Shown piece by piece: positions 34,738-43,908 of a stretch of 64,000 nucleotides of DNA (its first letter is position 1; every line of letters starts with the position of its first letter). Under the pieces are notes generated by a model. It ran no database searches, was not told the DNA's origin, and was given only the letters and a program-made list of their open reading frames with translations. The stretch is from Hungateiclostridiaceae bacterium UBA1305 (GTDB lineage Bacteria > Bacillota > Clostridia > Acetivibrionales > DTU013). The translations under genes were made by a program, and so were the position numbers. The DNA is taken from contig DBTX01000025.1 of NCBI GenBank assembly GCA_002307275.1, forward strand, positions 1-64,000, in the 5' to 3' direction.

Positions 34738-36132
34738 ATGAAAGGTTTATTCCACGCTATTATGAGTACAACCAGCAAATATGAATTGGATATGTGCAAT
34801 GGTCCGCTTTTCCCCAGGATAATACTGTTTTCCGCTCCTTTGATTCTGACGGGAATTCTGCAGCTTCTCTATAATGCGGTAAATATTGTTGTTGTCGGCC
34901 GGTTTGTAGGCAGCAGCGCTCTTGCAGCAGTCGGTTCCACTTCGGCTCTGATTAATTTGATCATCAACCTGTTTATCGGGTTGTCCATGGGCGCAGGCGT
35001 TTTAATGGCAAAGCACTACGGCGCAGGCCGGTATAGCGACGCTAATGAAACAGTCCACACCGCTATCGCTGTCAGCGCTGTCGGCGGCATTGCCCTGACC
35101 CTGTTCGGGGTATTGGCGGCAAGACCCCTGCTGCAGGCAATGGGCACGCCGGACGATGTTCTGGAACATGCAGTGCTTTATATGAGAATCTATTTTCTCG
35201 GCATGCCCGCGTCCATGATTTTCAATTTCAGCAGCGCCATCCTGCGCGCAATTGGCGACACCCGCCGCCCTCTTTACTTTTTATCTGTTTCCGGCATATT
35301 GAATGTTGTGCTCAATTTAATATTTGTCCTTATTTTTCATATGGATATTGCAGGTGTGGCAACGGCTACAGTAATTTCACAATACCTGTCGCTAGTTTTG
35401 ATCCTGCTTTGCCTGATCCGTTCCGATGGATGCATCCGGCTGCATCTGCGACGGATCCGCTTCCATAGAGATAAGCTTCTTGACATTGTCAAAATCGGGC
35501 TTCCGGCAGGAATACAGGGCACCATATTTTCCATCTCGAATGTCCTGATCCAGTCGTCCGTCAACAGCTTCGGTTCCGCAGTTATGGCCGGCAACACGGC
35601 CGCCATGAATATCGAAGGCTTTGTTTACGTCTCAATGAACGCACTCTATCAAGCGGCACTGAACTTTACCGGGCAGAATATCGGAGCGAAGAAATATGAC
35701 CGTATCGGGCGCATTCTGGGAGTGTGCCTTGTTTCAGTCACAGTAACAGGTATTATTCTGGGCGGATCAGGCTATTTTCTTGCAAGAAGCCTGCTTGGCA
35801 TTTATTCCGCGGACTCTGATGTTATCGCCGTCGGCATAACACGAATGCGCTATGTCTGCATAGCATATTTCCTATGCGGAGTTATGGATGTTCTGGTTGG
35901 AAGTTTGAGAGGCATGGGGTATTCCGTGCTGCCAATGCTGGCTTCCATCGTCGGCGTATGCGGCATTCGCATCACATGGATCTATACCATATTTGCCATA
36001 AACCGCTCACTGGAAACCTTATATGTTTCCTACCCCATATCATGGGCAGCCACAGCCCTTGTGCATTTAATATGCTTTATACTTGTCCGGCGGAAGTTAA
36101 TCCGTGGAGCAGCCGGCAAGCCTGACTGTTAA
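34738..36132 (+). CDS. MATE-family multidrug efflux transporter
   Basis: A 464-residue membrane protein with about twelve helices in two homologous halves. It opens with FPRIILFSAPLILTGILQLL and includes the VGRFVGSSALAAVGSTSAL segment typical of NorM/DinF-type MATE proteins. It would expel cationic compounds in exchange for H+ or Na+. The first ATG (34738) has a weak ribosome binding site; ATG 34762 is an alternative. The coding sequence is noticeably more GC-rich than its neighbours, a sign of transfer. Confidence 0.92.
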   Translation: MKGLFHAIMSTTSKYELDMCNGPLFPRIILFSAPLILTGILQLLYNAVNIVVVGRFVGSSALAAVGSTSALINLIINLFIGLSMGAGVLMAKHYGAGRYSDANETVHTAIAVSAVGGIALTLFGVLAARPLLQAMGTPDDVLEHAVLYMRIYFLGMPASMIFNFSSAILRAIGDTRRPLYFLSVSGILNVVLNLIFVLIFHMDIAGVATATVISQYLSLVLILLCLIRSDGCIRLHLRRIRFHRDKLLDIVKIGLPAGIQGTIFSISNVLIQSSVNSFGSAVMAGNTAAMNIEGFVYVSMNALYQAALNFTGQNIGAKKYDRIGRILGVCLVSVTVTGIILGGSGYFLARSLLGIYSADSDVIAVGITRMRYVCIAYFLCGVMDVLVGSLRGMGYSVLPMLASIVGVCGIRITWIYTIFAINRSLETLYVSYPISWAATALVHLICFILVRRKLIRGAAGKPDC

Positions 36133-36163
36133 ATGCAAACACCCCCTATATTCTTCACAGCAA

Positions 36164-36643
36164 TCACATCCTTTTCTCATATATCTTATAAGTAACTACA
36201 TAAGCAGCTAAAAACACAAATACCAAAATAGATAGTACTTGGACTAAAATAGGATAAAACAGACCTCCGATTAAACCCACTACATATAAAGCAATTAGTA
36301 AAAAGATTGTTGCTATTCGAAAAGCCCTGTTACTAATTTCCTTCAGTCTTTCATCCGTATTGTTAAGTCTGCTTTCTTTTAATTTAGCTTCGTTCCCCAA
36401 TATCACCTTATTCTTGATCCACAAAATGATAGATATTGCCAAAAGACCGGTTCCACCACCACAATAGACACCAAGCATATGTTCACTTATTTTAACCGTC
36501 CATACTTTTTCCGCTAATAGTGAAACCGTTAATGTAATTAAACCTATCACAAAAATCAGCACCATAGTATTCATTCTGGCTTTAATCACTTTTTTATACT
36601 CTTCATTGTTCTTTGCCTTGCTGGCACAAAATAATCCCATCAT
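36164..36643 (-). CDS. Four-helix membrane partner of the XRE regulator
   Basis: A 159-residue protein with four predicted membrane helices (about 27-46, 55-76, 110-130, 133-152) in two hairpins around a charged stretch with KLKESRLNNTDERLKEIS. Its ATG overlaps the stop of the XRE gene by four bases, so the two are co-translated. Small membrane proteins paired with short XRE regulators are common in Bacillota and may sense membrane or envelope state. I do not recognise a named function. Confidence 0.75.
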   Translation of the reverse strand: MMGLFCASKAKNNEEYKKVIKARMNTMVLIFVIGLITLTVSLLAEKVWTVKISEHMLGVYCGGGTGLLAISIILWIKNKVILGNEAKLKESRLNNTDERLKEISNRAFRIATIFLLIALYVVGLIGGLFYPILVQVLSILVFVFLAAYVVTYKIYEKRM

Positions 36644-36849
36644 ATATTTTCATCCTCCTCACTAAATATAAAAATGTCTTCAATTGACACTTTAAAAAAT
36701 TGTGCAATTTTATGCGCTAATATAAGAGATGCGTTATACTTTCCGTTTTCCAGGGAGATAATCGTCTGCCTTGTTACATCTACTGCATCAGCCAACTCAT
36801 TCTGAGTAATTTTCCTTGTTTTTCTCAATTCCTGTATTTTTGTTTGCAC
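36640..36849 (-). CDS. Short XRE-family transcriptional regulator
   Basis: A 69-residue protein that is almost entirely one helix-turn-helix: IQELRKTRKITQNELADAVD and VTRQTIISLENGKYNASLIL, with the KVSIEDIF tail typical of this short group. It starts with GTG; AAAGGAAG lies upstream. It is the first gene of a two-gene operon with the membrane protein. Its promoter is overlapped by a dyad and a tandem repeat, which suggests autoregulation. Confidence 0.9.
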   Translation of the reverse strand: MQTKIQELRKTRKITQNELADAVDVTRQTIISLENGKYNASLILAHKIAQFFKVSIEDIFIFSEEDENI

Positions 36850-36864
36850 TTCGCACTTCCTTTC

Positions 36865-36928
36865 ATAGTATAGTTGGCTTTACATTTATAGTATAGTACA
36901 CTTTACATTTCGTGTCAAGTGTACTATA
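36865..36928 (-). promoter_or_regulatory. Promoter, tandem 23-bp repeat and dyad of the XRE operon
   Basis: On the minus strand TTGACA and TATACT are exactly 17 bases apart, a near-consensus promoter. The plus strand shows two contiguous 23-bp units, 36865-36887 and 36888-36910, differing at three central bases. TATAGTACACTT (36892-36903) and AAGTGTACTATA (36917-36928) form a 12-bp inverted repeat that straddles the promoter. These are likely operators of the XRE regulator. Confidence 0.75.
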
Positions 36929-37093
36929 CATTTTTACGATAAAAAAGAACAGCAAAAAAACAACATCTTTGTCTGTTCTTTTACAGCAATCAGTTAATAC
37001 AATTGCTCTTTGCTTCTCACTTAAAATCAGTCTGGAAGATTAATATATTTCAGGCCTGCCTGAAAGCTGTAAGCAGTGGTCTTTAGCCTCAAA

Positions 37094-38308
37094 TCACCAC
37101 TCACCTTGAATTTCAGCATATTCATGGTCGACAGAGAAATTTTGCTTGTCGAAATAGTTAAGTCCCGTGCTGCCAAAAGTCGTGTCAACATTAACCCATC
37201 TTTCTTCAGCGCTGATCCAGACCTGATTCCATGCATGATCTCCCCATGAAACGCCACTGTAACCCTGACCCGTTATGAGTCTGACTTTAAGATCTACTGC
37301 ACGGCACATCGAAATATACAGACTCGAATAGTCAAAACATATTCCTTTACGAGTATCAAACGCTATGACAGAACCCGAATTTTCACCCGCCGGGTTGCTT
37401 GCTATCCTTTCAGCTTTTGCATAATCATAGGCAATGTTCCTGGAAATCCATTTGTATAAAAGAGTTGCCCTTTCTTTATCATCTTTACCCTTTGCTGTTA
37501 TTTCCCGGGCTTTTTGATCAATCTGCTCATTCGACTTAACTGCTTCATCGAGAGTAACCCCGTTAAAGTAGTGGATTATCTTTATATTTCCGCCAGTCAG
37601 CTTCTCAATTGTTTTATCCACTGCATTTGATTCTCTTGCGGAAATGGAGCCTCCCGATGATTTTCTAAAAATGTCGCCTACAATAACAGGGATTTTCTTA
37701 GCAATATTTGAGTTAAGCACGGGAAAGAGAATATCATTATAAATGAGCTGAAATTCTTTTGAATTGCTTGACCATTCAGAGAGTGCAGGCGAATACACAT
37801 AATACATTGAAAAGTATAATACTGTCGCAAAGACGACCGTCATAACGGCTGCTTTTGGCAGCTGCCACAAAGCTCCCATTATTCCCTTCACAACAGGTCC
37901 TGACGACCTTACACCTGAATAAATAAGATCAGCAATCGGAATCAGAACATATGTGTATAATGGTCCTGTTATGATCCTGATAGCGAACAGCATGATGAAC
38001 AGCAATACCGGTACAGCGATGACATAGACAAGCATATCCTGCCCTGGCATTGCTACTTTGATCTGTCCAGGAAGCATGTCATATATTTTAGAATAGATGC
38101 CTTCGTCATGATCGATAAATATTTTTTTAGTAATGTAAATTGAAAGTACAAGTCCCAAAATAAACTCTGTGCTTTCAAGAAGCGCCGTAACGGAATTCCT
38201 GACCCTGTCCCTTGAAAACTCACTAATTGCACCGGCGGCAACAGGCAGTATGAATACCAGGATCAGAACCAGTGAAACAACATTTATATTTGTTATAATT
38301 GCAGGCAT
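37094..38308 (-). CDS. Membrane protein with transglutaminase-like domain
   Basis: A 404-residue protein. The first half has five to six membrane segments, the first near residues 9-28. The second half is a transglutaminase-like domain with Cys in KGICFDYSSLYISMC, His in GDHAWNQVWI and Asp in WVNVDTTFG, the expected triad order. GGGAGG precedes ATG. Such proteins are usually peptidases or cross-linking enzymes on the outer face of the membrane. It is a single-gene unit, and no substrate can be proposed. Confidence 0.85.
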   Translation of the reverse strand: MPAIITNINVVSLVLILVFILPVAAGAISEFSRDRVRNSVTALLESTEFILGLVLSIYITKKIFIDHDEGIYSKIYDMLPGQIKVAMPGQDMLVYVIAVPVLLFIMLFAIRIITGPLYTYVLIPIADLIYSGVRSSGPVVKGIMGALWQLPKAAVMTVVFATVLYFSMYYVYSPALSEWSSNSKEFQLIYNDILFPVLNSNIAKKIPVIVGDIFRKSSGGSISARESNAVDKTIEKLTGGNIKIIHYFNGVTLDEAVKSNEQIDQKAREITAKGKDDKERATLLYKWISRNIAYDYAKAERIASNPAGENSGSVIAFDTRKGICFDYSSLYISMCRAVDLKVRLITGQGYSGVSWGDHAWNQVWISAEERWVNVDTTFGSTGLNYFDKQNFSVDHEYAEIQGEW

Positions 38309-38436
38309 CTAATACTGCCTCCCCTATTCCTAATAATCTGCGTATAACAAATATACAACAAAAGTTGCGATTAATCCACGAATGCTAAATATTCCCCATT
38401 TTTGCCACTTGTGGTTAAATTAATTTCACCAGGGTG

Positions 38437-38598
38437 ACCAAGGGGACGGTTAGTGTGAAAACAAGTTATCCCCCTTGGTTCGCCATGCAACCAGAAGAAC
38501 CGTCCCCTTGGTTCGAGGGGAACCAAGGGGACGGTTAGTGTGAAAACAAATTATCCCCTTGGTTCGCCATGCAACCAGAAGAACCGTCCCCTTGGTTC
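38437..38598. repeat. Two tandem REP-like palindromic elements
   Basis: Two near-identical units (38437-38513 and 38521-38598) lie head to tail. Each begins with AACCAAGGGGACGGTT (or nearly so) and ends with its inverse complement AACCGTCCCCTTGGTT, and contains a further internal CCTTGGTTCG. This GGGGACGGTT palindrome resembles dispersed REP-like elements seen in clostridia. They sit between the transglutaminase gene and the ABC-2 operon's last gene. Confidence 0.85.
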
Positions 38599-38610
38599 CG
38601 TAATATTTGA

Positions 38611-39423
38611 TTAGCTGCTTGCGCTGGTATAATTTCTTATGGCAAACTTCCAAAATAGTCTTAGAAGAACGATAAAAATGATTGGTGCAATAAACGTCCA
38701 GATAAAATATATTCCATCCAATTTTCCTACCAGGAACATAGCCGGGAAATTTGTAATAAAGAAAACCGGAATAATGAACACGCCTATTCGCCTCATCCAT
38801 TTGTTATAAATAATCATAGGCATATTGTTGAAATCCCAGCATTTATCCGCTATTTCAGTAATTGCACCTGATTTTACCGTCCAAAAAGATAGAATCTGTG
38901 GAATTAAAAAAACACAATAAGCCATTATAGTTGCACTGACTAAAATGCCCATATAGCCGATAATATTTATAAAACCGGCTGTAATTCCAAGCCTTTTGCA
39001 GGCCAGAACCACCATTGTAATTCCTGCAATTAGATTTGGTACAGGCAACACGAAATTCACATGTCTTAACGTTACCATAAATTGCAAGGAGAGTGGCTTT
39101 GTTATATACATATCGAGGGTCCCATTTCTGATGTGTTCCGGGAGTTTATAGAAATTATCCATAAAGAAGGCAGTATATATAGCTGTCATAATAATATACG
39201 TGCCAATAAAAAGCATAATCTCATCAGGCGATACGCCGTTAATATTAATTCCTGCATTATAAATGACCACCACATATAATATTTTAGAACCCAAATAAAC
39301 AAGCTCCATCGTAAGTGCTGCAAATAAATTTGCTCTATACTCCATATAGCCGATTAAACTGTTTTTCATAAATAAAAAATAAATAATGATATGCTTATGT
39401 AATTCCTTATATATTTTTTTCAA
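38611..39423 (-). CDS. ABC-2 exporter permease (second)
   Basis: A 270-residue membrane protein with six predicted helices and no large soluble domain, of the ABC-2 permease type often paired with a COG4586-like ATPase. It starts with TTG, preceded by GGAGGG. It lies four bases after the other permease and ends the three-gene operon. The export substrate is unknown. Confidence 0.85.
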   Translation of the reverse strand: MKKIYKELHKHIIIYFLFMKNSLIGYMEYRANLFAALTMELVYLGSKILYVVVIYNAGININGVSPDEIMLFIGTYIIMTAIYTAFFMDNFYKLPEHIRNGTLDMYITKPLSLQFMVTLRHVNFVLPVPNLIAGITMVVLACKRLGITAGFINIIGYMGILVSATIMAYCVFLIPQILSFWTVKSGAITEIADKCWDFNNMPMIIYNKWMRRIGVFIIPVFFITNFPAMFLVGKLDGIYFIWTFIAPIIFIVLLRLFWKFAIRNYTSASS

Positions 39424-39427
39424 ACTA

Positions 39428-40237
39428 TTACCCTCCTATTGCTACATATTTCTTCATACCCGACTTCCAGCACAGATTTGAGAGAATAATCATAATAAAA
39501 ATCCAGGCAATTTGAATGATAGCGCCATTCATGACTTCCTCAAATGATAGCTTTCCATTTACAATATTCACAGGATAAAATATGATATATTGAAACGGCA
39601 ATAGACTCAAAATAGCCGATACTTTTTCACCGAATACATCAAGTGGAAATATCCCTCCGCTTAACATCATAATTCCCTGTCCGGCTGCAACAAAAACTCC
39701 CCATACTTCTGCCATAGTAAAAGCCAGTGAGCTTAAACAATAATAAATCATAAAATTTAAAACCATGGCTAAAAATACAAAGGGTAGGAAGAGTATTATC
39801 CTGGGAACTTCCAATTTAAGGCCTAAACCAATATTGCAAAACATTAGTCCCGCTAAAGACATGATAAACAGCACTACCAGCTGTAAAGCCTTACGCCCGA
39901 AAAAACAGCATATTCTATAATAAAAGTACCCGATTGGCTGAATGATGAATTTATTAAGTCCTCCATTTTTAATATCCTCAGCAATTTCCCATTCAAACCC
40001 TGTTGCAACGATCTTTGCAACCAAACCAGCCATAATGGAGTATGCAATCATCTGAGGGTAGGTATATCCATATATGACTGAGTTTGAAGAGCTTTTGAAG
40101 ATAGCGGTCCATAAGAAGCATTGAATAACGATGATGAATGCTCCGCTGAAAACACTTAACAAAAAGTCTGCACGGTATTCCATCGAGCTTTGAAGCCCCA
40201 TTAGGAAAGCCTTAAAGTATTTTTGCAGGAATCTCAT
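39428..40237 (-). CDS. ABC-2 exporter permease (first)
   Basis: About 269 residues with six predicted helices, an ABC-2 permease. I prefer the ATG at 40237 (MRFLQKYFKAF), with GGTGG upstream; an earlier ATG lies at 40249. Its start overlaps the end of the ATPase gene, so the two are translationally coupled. It forms the membrane channel with the following permease. Confidence 0.87.
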   Translation of the reverse strand: MRFLQKYFKAFLMGLQSSMEYRADFLLSVFSGAFIIVIQCFLWTAIFKSSSNSVIYGYTYPQMIAYSIMAGLVAKIVATGFEWEIAEDIKNGGLNKFIIQPIGYFYYRICCFFGRKALQLVVLFIMSLAGLMFCNIGLGLKLEVPRIILFLPFVFLAMVLNFMIYYCLSSLAFTMAEVWGVFVAAGQGIMMLSGGIFPLDVFGEKVSAILSLLPFQYIIFYPVNIVNGKLSFEEVMNGAIIQIAWIFIMIILSNLCWKSGMKKYVAIGG

Positions 40238-41219
40238 CTTGCTCACCACCCTTTTGATATATCAACGAAATCCCTTCATCAATAGGAATATCTTCAATAT
40301 TAAAGTCCAGCACAGGAAATTTGTCCAGGATAATTTGAGAATAACTCTTTAGTTCTGTCTTATTTACTTCAATTGTTGCACTTAAACCTGCATACTCTCT
40401 TAGGTCACCAAATTTCTTCAATTCACTTTCTTCAACGGAATTTGACAATTGCAATTTTATCAGCTTTTTTTGACTAAATAATTCATTTACCATATTTAGC
40501 TGACCATCAAATACAACTTTACCCTGATTAATAATGATGGATCTCCTGCACATGTCTTCGATATCATTCATGTAATGACTGGTAAGTATTATTGTAGTTT
40601 TCGTTTGTTGGTTGTAATACTTTAAAAACCCCCTGATTTTCTTTTGAGAGATGATATCAAGACCAATTGTCGGCTCATCCAGGAAAATAACCTTCGGTTT
40701 ATGGATCAACGCCGCAATCAGCTCCATTTTCATCCTTTCTCCCAGGGATAACCTTCTTACCTGAACTTTTAACAACTCTCTGACATCCAGTAATTCCACC
40801 AGTTCATCAAGAGAAGACTGATACGCTTTGTCATCAATTTCATAGATATATTTATTCAGGTGTAAGGATTCATTTGCGGGCAGATCCCACCATAATTGAC
40901 TTTTTTGGCCCATGACAATAGAAAACTTCATCTTGAAATCTTTTTTTCTGTCCCATGGCGTATACCCAAGAACAGTAGCCTCACCGCTGGTAGGATAAAG
41001 TATGCCTGACAGCATTTTTAAGGTAGTTGTCTTTCCTGCTCCATTTGGGCCGAGAAATCCAACGACCTCACCCTCATCAATTTCAAAGGAAGCATTTATT
41101 ACAGCTTCTTTACTCAACTTCTCTCTGTGAAACAAATTCATGAATGAACTCTTGATTCCGACATCTTTTTTATAGTAAGAGAAAGATTTGGATAAATTAT
41201 TTACGTTTATGATCCCCAT
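40212..41219 (-). CDS. ABC-2 exporter ATPase
   Basis: About 335 residues. Walker A is FLGPNGAGKTTTLKML, the signature LSLGERMKMEL and Walker B VIFLDEPTIGLD, followed by the H-loop in TSHYMNDIEDM. A C-terminal extension of about 100 residues is typical of this exporter ATPase group. The ATG at 41219 has GGTGGCGG upstream. It is the first gene of the three-gene exporter operon. Relatives export antibiotics, peptides or lipids, and no biosynthetic genes are nearby to tell which. Confidence 0.9.
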   Translation of the reverse strand: MGIINVNNLSKSFSYYKKDVGIKSSFMNLFHREKLSKEAVINASFEIDEGEVVGFLGPNGAGKTTTLKMLSGILYPTSGEATVLGYTPWDRKKDFKMKFSIVMGQKSQLWWDLPANESLHLNKYIYEIDDKAYQSSLDELVELLDVRELLKVQVRRLSLGERMKMELIAALIHKPKVIFLDEPTIGLDIISQKKIRGFLKYYNQQTKTTIILTSHYMNDIEDMCRRSIIINQGKVVFDGQLNMVNELFSQKKLIKLQLSNSVEESELKKFGDLREYAGLSATIEVNKTELKSYSQIILDKFPVLDFNIEDIPIDEGISLIYQKGGEQDEIPAKIL

Positions 41220-41301
41220 GATCCGCCACCATTCCATAAAATATTTTTGCTGGGGTGAACCTGTATATAATCAGGTTGCTTTGAATAATCCGCTGTTTAA
41301 A

Positions 41302-41583
41302 TCACTTTACCTTCTGAATACGAACAGCCATATAGGACCTGCCGCCTGTGACAATCCGAAAATGCCCCGTAAACGTTCCCTGCGGAACAATTGACCCTTC
41401 AAAATCCTGCATAGATCTTACAACATATTCGCCATTGCCATCATAAAATCCGTTTACATTCCTGGTCTCTTTCGTTCCTGAAAATACTGCATGTATATCA
41501 TAATCCACATAGGGATTGCCATCCATTTTACCATATACTCTTGCCTCAAATACTCCCCATTTTTCAACTTGTTTTTCATACGT
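41302..41583 (-). pseudogene. Relic of a DUF5060 domain from a glycoside hydrolase
   Basis: The minus strand reads EKQVEKWGVFEARVYGK, MDGNPYVDYDIHAVFSGTKE, NVNGFYDGNGEYVVRSMQD and ends in a stop. This is the N-terminal beta-sandwich known as DUF5060 (W.VFE ... GNP..D ... F..G...V.GFYDG.G.Y..R), which normally precedes a TIM-barrel glycosidase. The frame opens right after a TAG with no start codon before the conserved part, and the catalytic domain is missing. It is a fragment, unless the short form starting at 41526 is made. Confidence 0.6.
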
Positions 41584-41702
41584 CTATCCTTCTCATTAGG
41601 CGTGATAAAATTATTATAAAACTATTTTACATGCTTTGATATATTTTTTCATATGCTTGGTAAGTTAATCCACTGAATAGTTTTTCACTGTTATAAATTT
41701 TT

Positions 41703-41900
41703 TTAAGATAGGAGTGATCTCTTTCGGCAATATAGTTCTCCGAATACAGCAACGCCAAGAATCAGTACGGCACCGATGATCTGCATATAGTCCATCGTTC
41801 CACTCAAGAAAACAGCTGAAAAGATAACGGCTGAAAGCGGCTCCGGATTGCCGCTGCCTGCACAGGGAGGTCACTATTGGAAGAAAAGTAAAAAATAACA
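41703..41900 (-). pseudogene. Relic of an EamA-family transporter C-terminus
   Basis: The minus strand encodes PLSAVIFSAVFLSGTMDYMQ then IIGAVLILGVAVFGELYC and a stop. This is the last two helices of an EamA/DMT exporter (EP.SA.....FL.E....Q..GA.LI..G). Upstream TSIGCYFLLFF in another frame matches the preceding helix, so the gene is frameshifted and its first half is lost. Confidence 0.6.
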
Positions 41901-41954
41901 GCCGATGCTTGTCACGCTTTGCATGATAAGTATCGGCCATATCAGAGGTCCAAT

Positions 41955-42050
41955 ATGAACATTCAGAAATATATGTCATTTGTAAAAGCAATAGAATACG
42001 GCAGTTTCACAAACGATGCTGAAGCACTCAATTATACCAGTCCGGTATAA
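41955..42050 (+). pseudogene. Relic of a LysR-family regulator N-terminus
   Basis: From ATG 41955 the plus strand reads MNIQKYMSFVKAIEYGSF then TNDAEALNYTSPV and a stop. This is the first helix and the start of the helix-turn-helix of a LysR regulator (F..A.E.GSFT.AAE.LN.TQ). Only 32 codons remain. It diverges from the EamA relic, the usual layout of a LysR gene and its target exporter. Confidence 0.6.
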
Positions 42051-42059
42051 GCCGGATAA

Positions 42060-43538
42060 TCAGTTATCCTGATACAGAGTGGGGCGAAATACATCCTCTC
42101 CATTTAGTGTCATCTCCTTCGTGACAGCCACCATGCGCGTAAAATTGTCAATAATCTTTTCAGAGATTGCCTGAGCCTCATTAGCATGCTTTGCTGCATT
42201 ATCTTTGTTATTTATTTTTATGCTGTCCTGTACCATATCCCCTTTTTTATGAAGTTCGTAATGATATTTTTCAACTTCGTTCCATAACGGTAAAATCTTA
42301 TTCGATACAGGTTTCACGGAATAATAGAAATGACCGAATCCACACTTGTGATCATCTGTCTGTATCGGGCTTGCCTTCATATTTTCAGCCATTGATTTTA
42401 AATTCGCAAGCCAGTTGGCATGTGCTGTTACTGCCAGTTCTACCGTATTGGAAAAATCATCATTTGAAAGCCCATAATAGCTATCACCGGCCAGCTCCCC
42501 TCCATTCTTGGCCAGGGTATCAACCTTTATTTCAATGTCAGCCATTGCATTTGACATTTCATGTATCGATTTGCCTATGTCTTGCAGTTCATCCGCGAAT
42601 TCACTGGTTCGCCCGGCATTCTCGCTTATTTCATCCATAGTGGAAGTTACTTCTTCCATTGATGCGTTTAGTTCTTCATTTACAGCTGCAACACTCACAA
42701 GGCTCTCTGATATATGACTTATCGAATTCAGATTAACAGTCATAAGCTCAGCCATTATTTCAACGTCGGAATTGACCCTGTTCATTGACTCCATTGTTTC
42801 ATTTACACTGGATGAACTTTTTTGTGATGCATCATTAATATCCTTTAGCAGTGTATTAATAGAATTAAGCATTGTTTTCGTTGTATCCGATAGTTTCCGT
42901 ATTTCATCAGCGACAACGGCGAATCCCTTTCCGGCATCACCCGCTCTGGCAGCCTCAATGGAAGCATTCAAGGCAAGAAGGTTTGTTTGATCTGAAATTC
43001 CGGCAATACCCTCAACTTTTTCCGTCAAGTATTCAACAGTGCTAATTAAATCATTTACATTAATTTTCATATTATGTGATAGTTTTATTACACTGCTGTT
43101 TTCACTCTTAATCTGTTGAATTACATCATTGCTCTTTTTCGTATTATCAGATAGTCGGTCTGATTCTAGCGCTATTTTCTCCAGCGATGAAACCAGATCT
43201 GTATTTGCATTTGTGATTTGATTTATTGAGGCTGCTGCTTCTTCAGTTGCAGAGTATACATTTGATGCCATTTCAGAAATTCTTTCAGTTGCAGTTAAAA
43301 TACCGTTACTGTAAAACTTAAGCTTTAAATCAAAATTGCTTATCAGCGTAGCAATGCCTAAAGTCTCCTTTAACAAGCCGCTGATTTTCTTTTTTCCGAC
43401 GTTAAGCCTCATACTCAGGTTTTTGATTTGTTTCAGCAAAAAATGCTTTTCATATTGTTCATTTGCCGCAGATTCAAAATCTCCGTTATAAACCTTATTA
43501 ATAGCTGCTTCTGCTTTTCTCTTGTTAATAAATATCAT
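42060..43538 (-). CDS. Soluble chemoreceptor with C-terminal CZB domain
   Basis: A 492-residue methyl-accepting chemotaxis protein without membrane segments. After about 70 N-terminal residues the signalling coiled coil contains the conserved hairpin tip DQTNLLALNASIEAARAG and GFAVVADEIRKL. The C-terminal part (about 370-470) has the His/Cys series AHANWLANL, KCGFGHFYY, YHYELHKKG and KHANEAQAI of a chemoreceptor zinc-binding domain, known to sense zinc or oxidants such as hypochlorite in other bacteria. It is a single-gene unit. It implies a motile or formerly motile cell. Confidence 0.9.
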   Translation of the reverse strand: MIFINKRKAEAAINKVYNGDFESAANEQYEKHFLLKQIKNLSMRLNVGKKKISGLLKETLGIATLISNFDLKLKFYSNGILTATERISEMASNVYSATEEAAASINQITNANTDLVSSLEKIALESDRLSDNTKKSNDVIQQIKSENSSVIKLSHNMKINVNDLISTVEYLTEKVEGIAGISDQTNLLALNASIEAARAGDAGKGFAVVADEIRKLSDTTKTMLNSINTLLKDINDASQKSSSSVNETMESMNRVNSDVEIMAELMTVNLNSISHISESLVSVAAVNEELNASMEEVTSTMDEISENAGRTSEFADELQDIGKSIHEMSNAMADIEIKVDTLAKNGGELAGDSYYGLSNDDFSNTVELAVTAHANWLANLKSMAENMKASPIQTDDHKCGFGHFYYSVKPVSNKILPLWNEVEKYHYELHKKGDMVQDSIKINNKDNAAKHANEAQAISEKIIDNFTRMVAVTKEMTLNGEDVFRPTLYQDN

Positions 43539-43908
43539 AATATGAACCTCTCTTGATTAAGATGCTGCATTTGTTACACTGTATATTACTCTTCCATAAA
43601 AATGATAAACCATTTTATGTCCAGTACTATTTGGGGACCGGCAAAAATGCAGTAATATGTTATTACCCCATGTCTGGCAGGTTTAAACTTACTTTGTGTA
43701 AACAATTGATGATCCTCTCGATATACTGCGGATGGTCACCTGCTGGGCATAGAAGTCTCCCGTGAAATTAGCGGATACACTATAAATATGGCCATAAGTA
43801 TGACGGCTGGTGCAGCGAAAGCATTGTTTACGTAATTTAACCTCTTATTTTAGGTGTATGCTTCATATAATATAAAAATCTTTATTTTCGTACACAGATT
43901 ATCGTCCA
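43539..43908. other. Intergenic region, no supported gene
   Basis: It contains the chemoreceptor promoter side and a short plus-strand frame ending in MAISMTAGAAKALFT near 43830, preceded by HLLGIEVSREISGYTIN. That looks once-coding but matches nothing I can name. There is no ribosome binding site and no start. Confidence 0.3.

Noticed and set aside
38437..38598. CRISPR array
   Set aside because: Only two long units, each an inverted repeat, with a gap of a few bases and no spacers.
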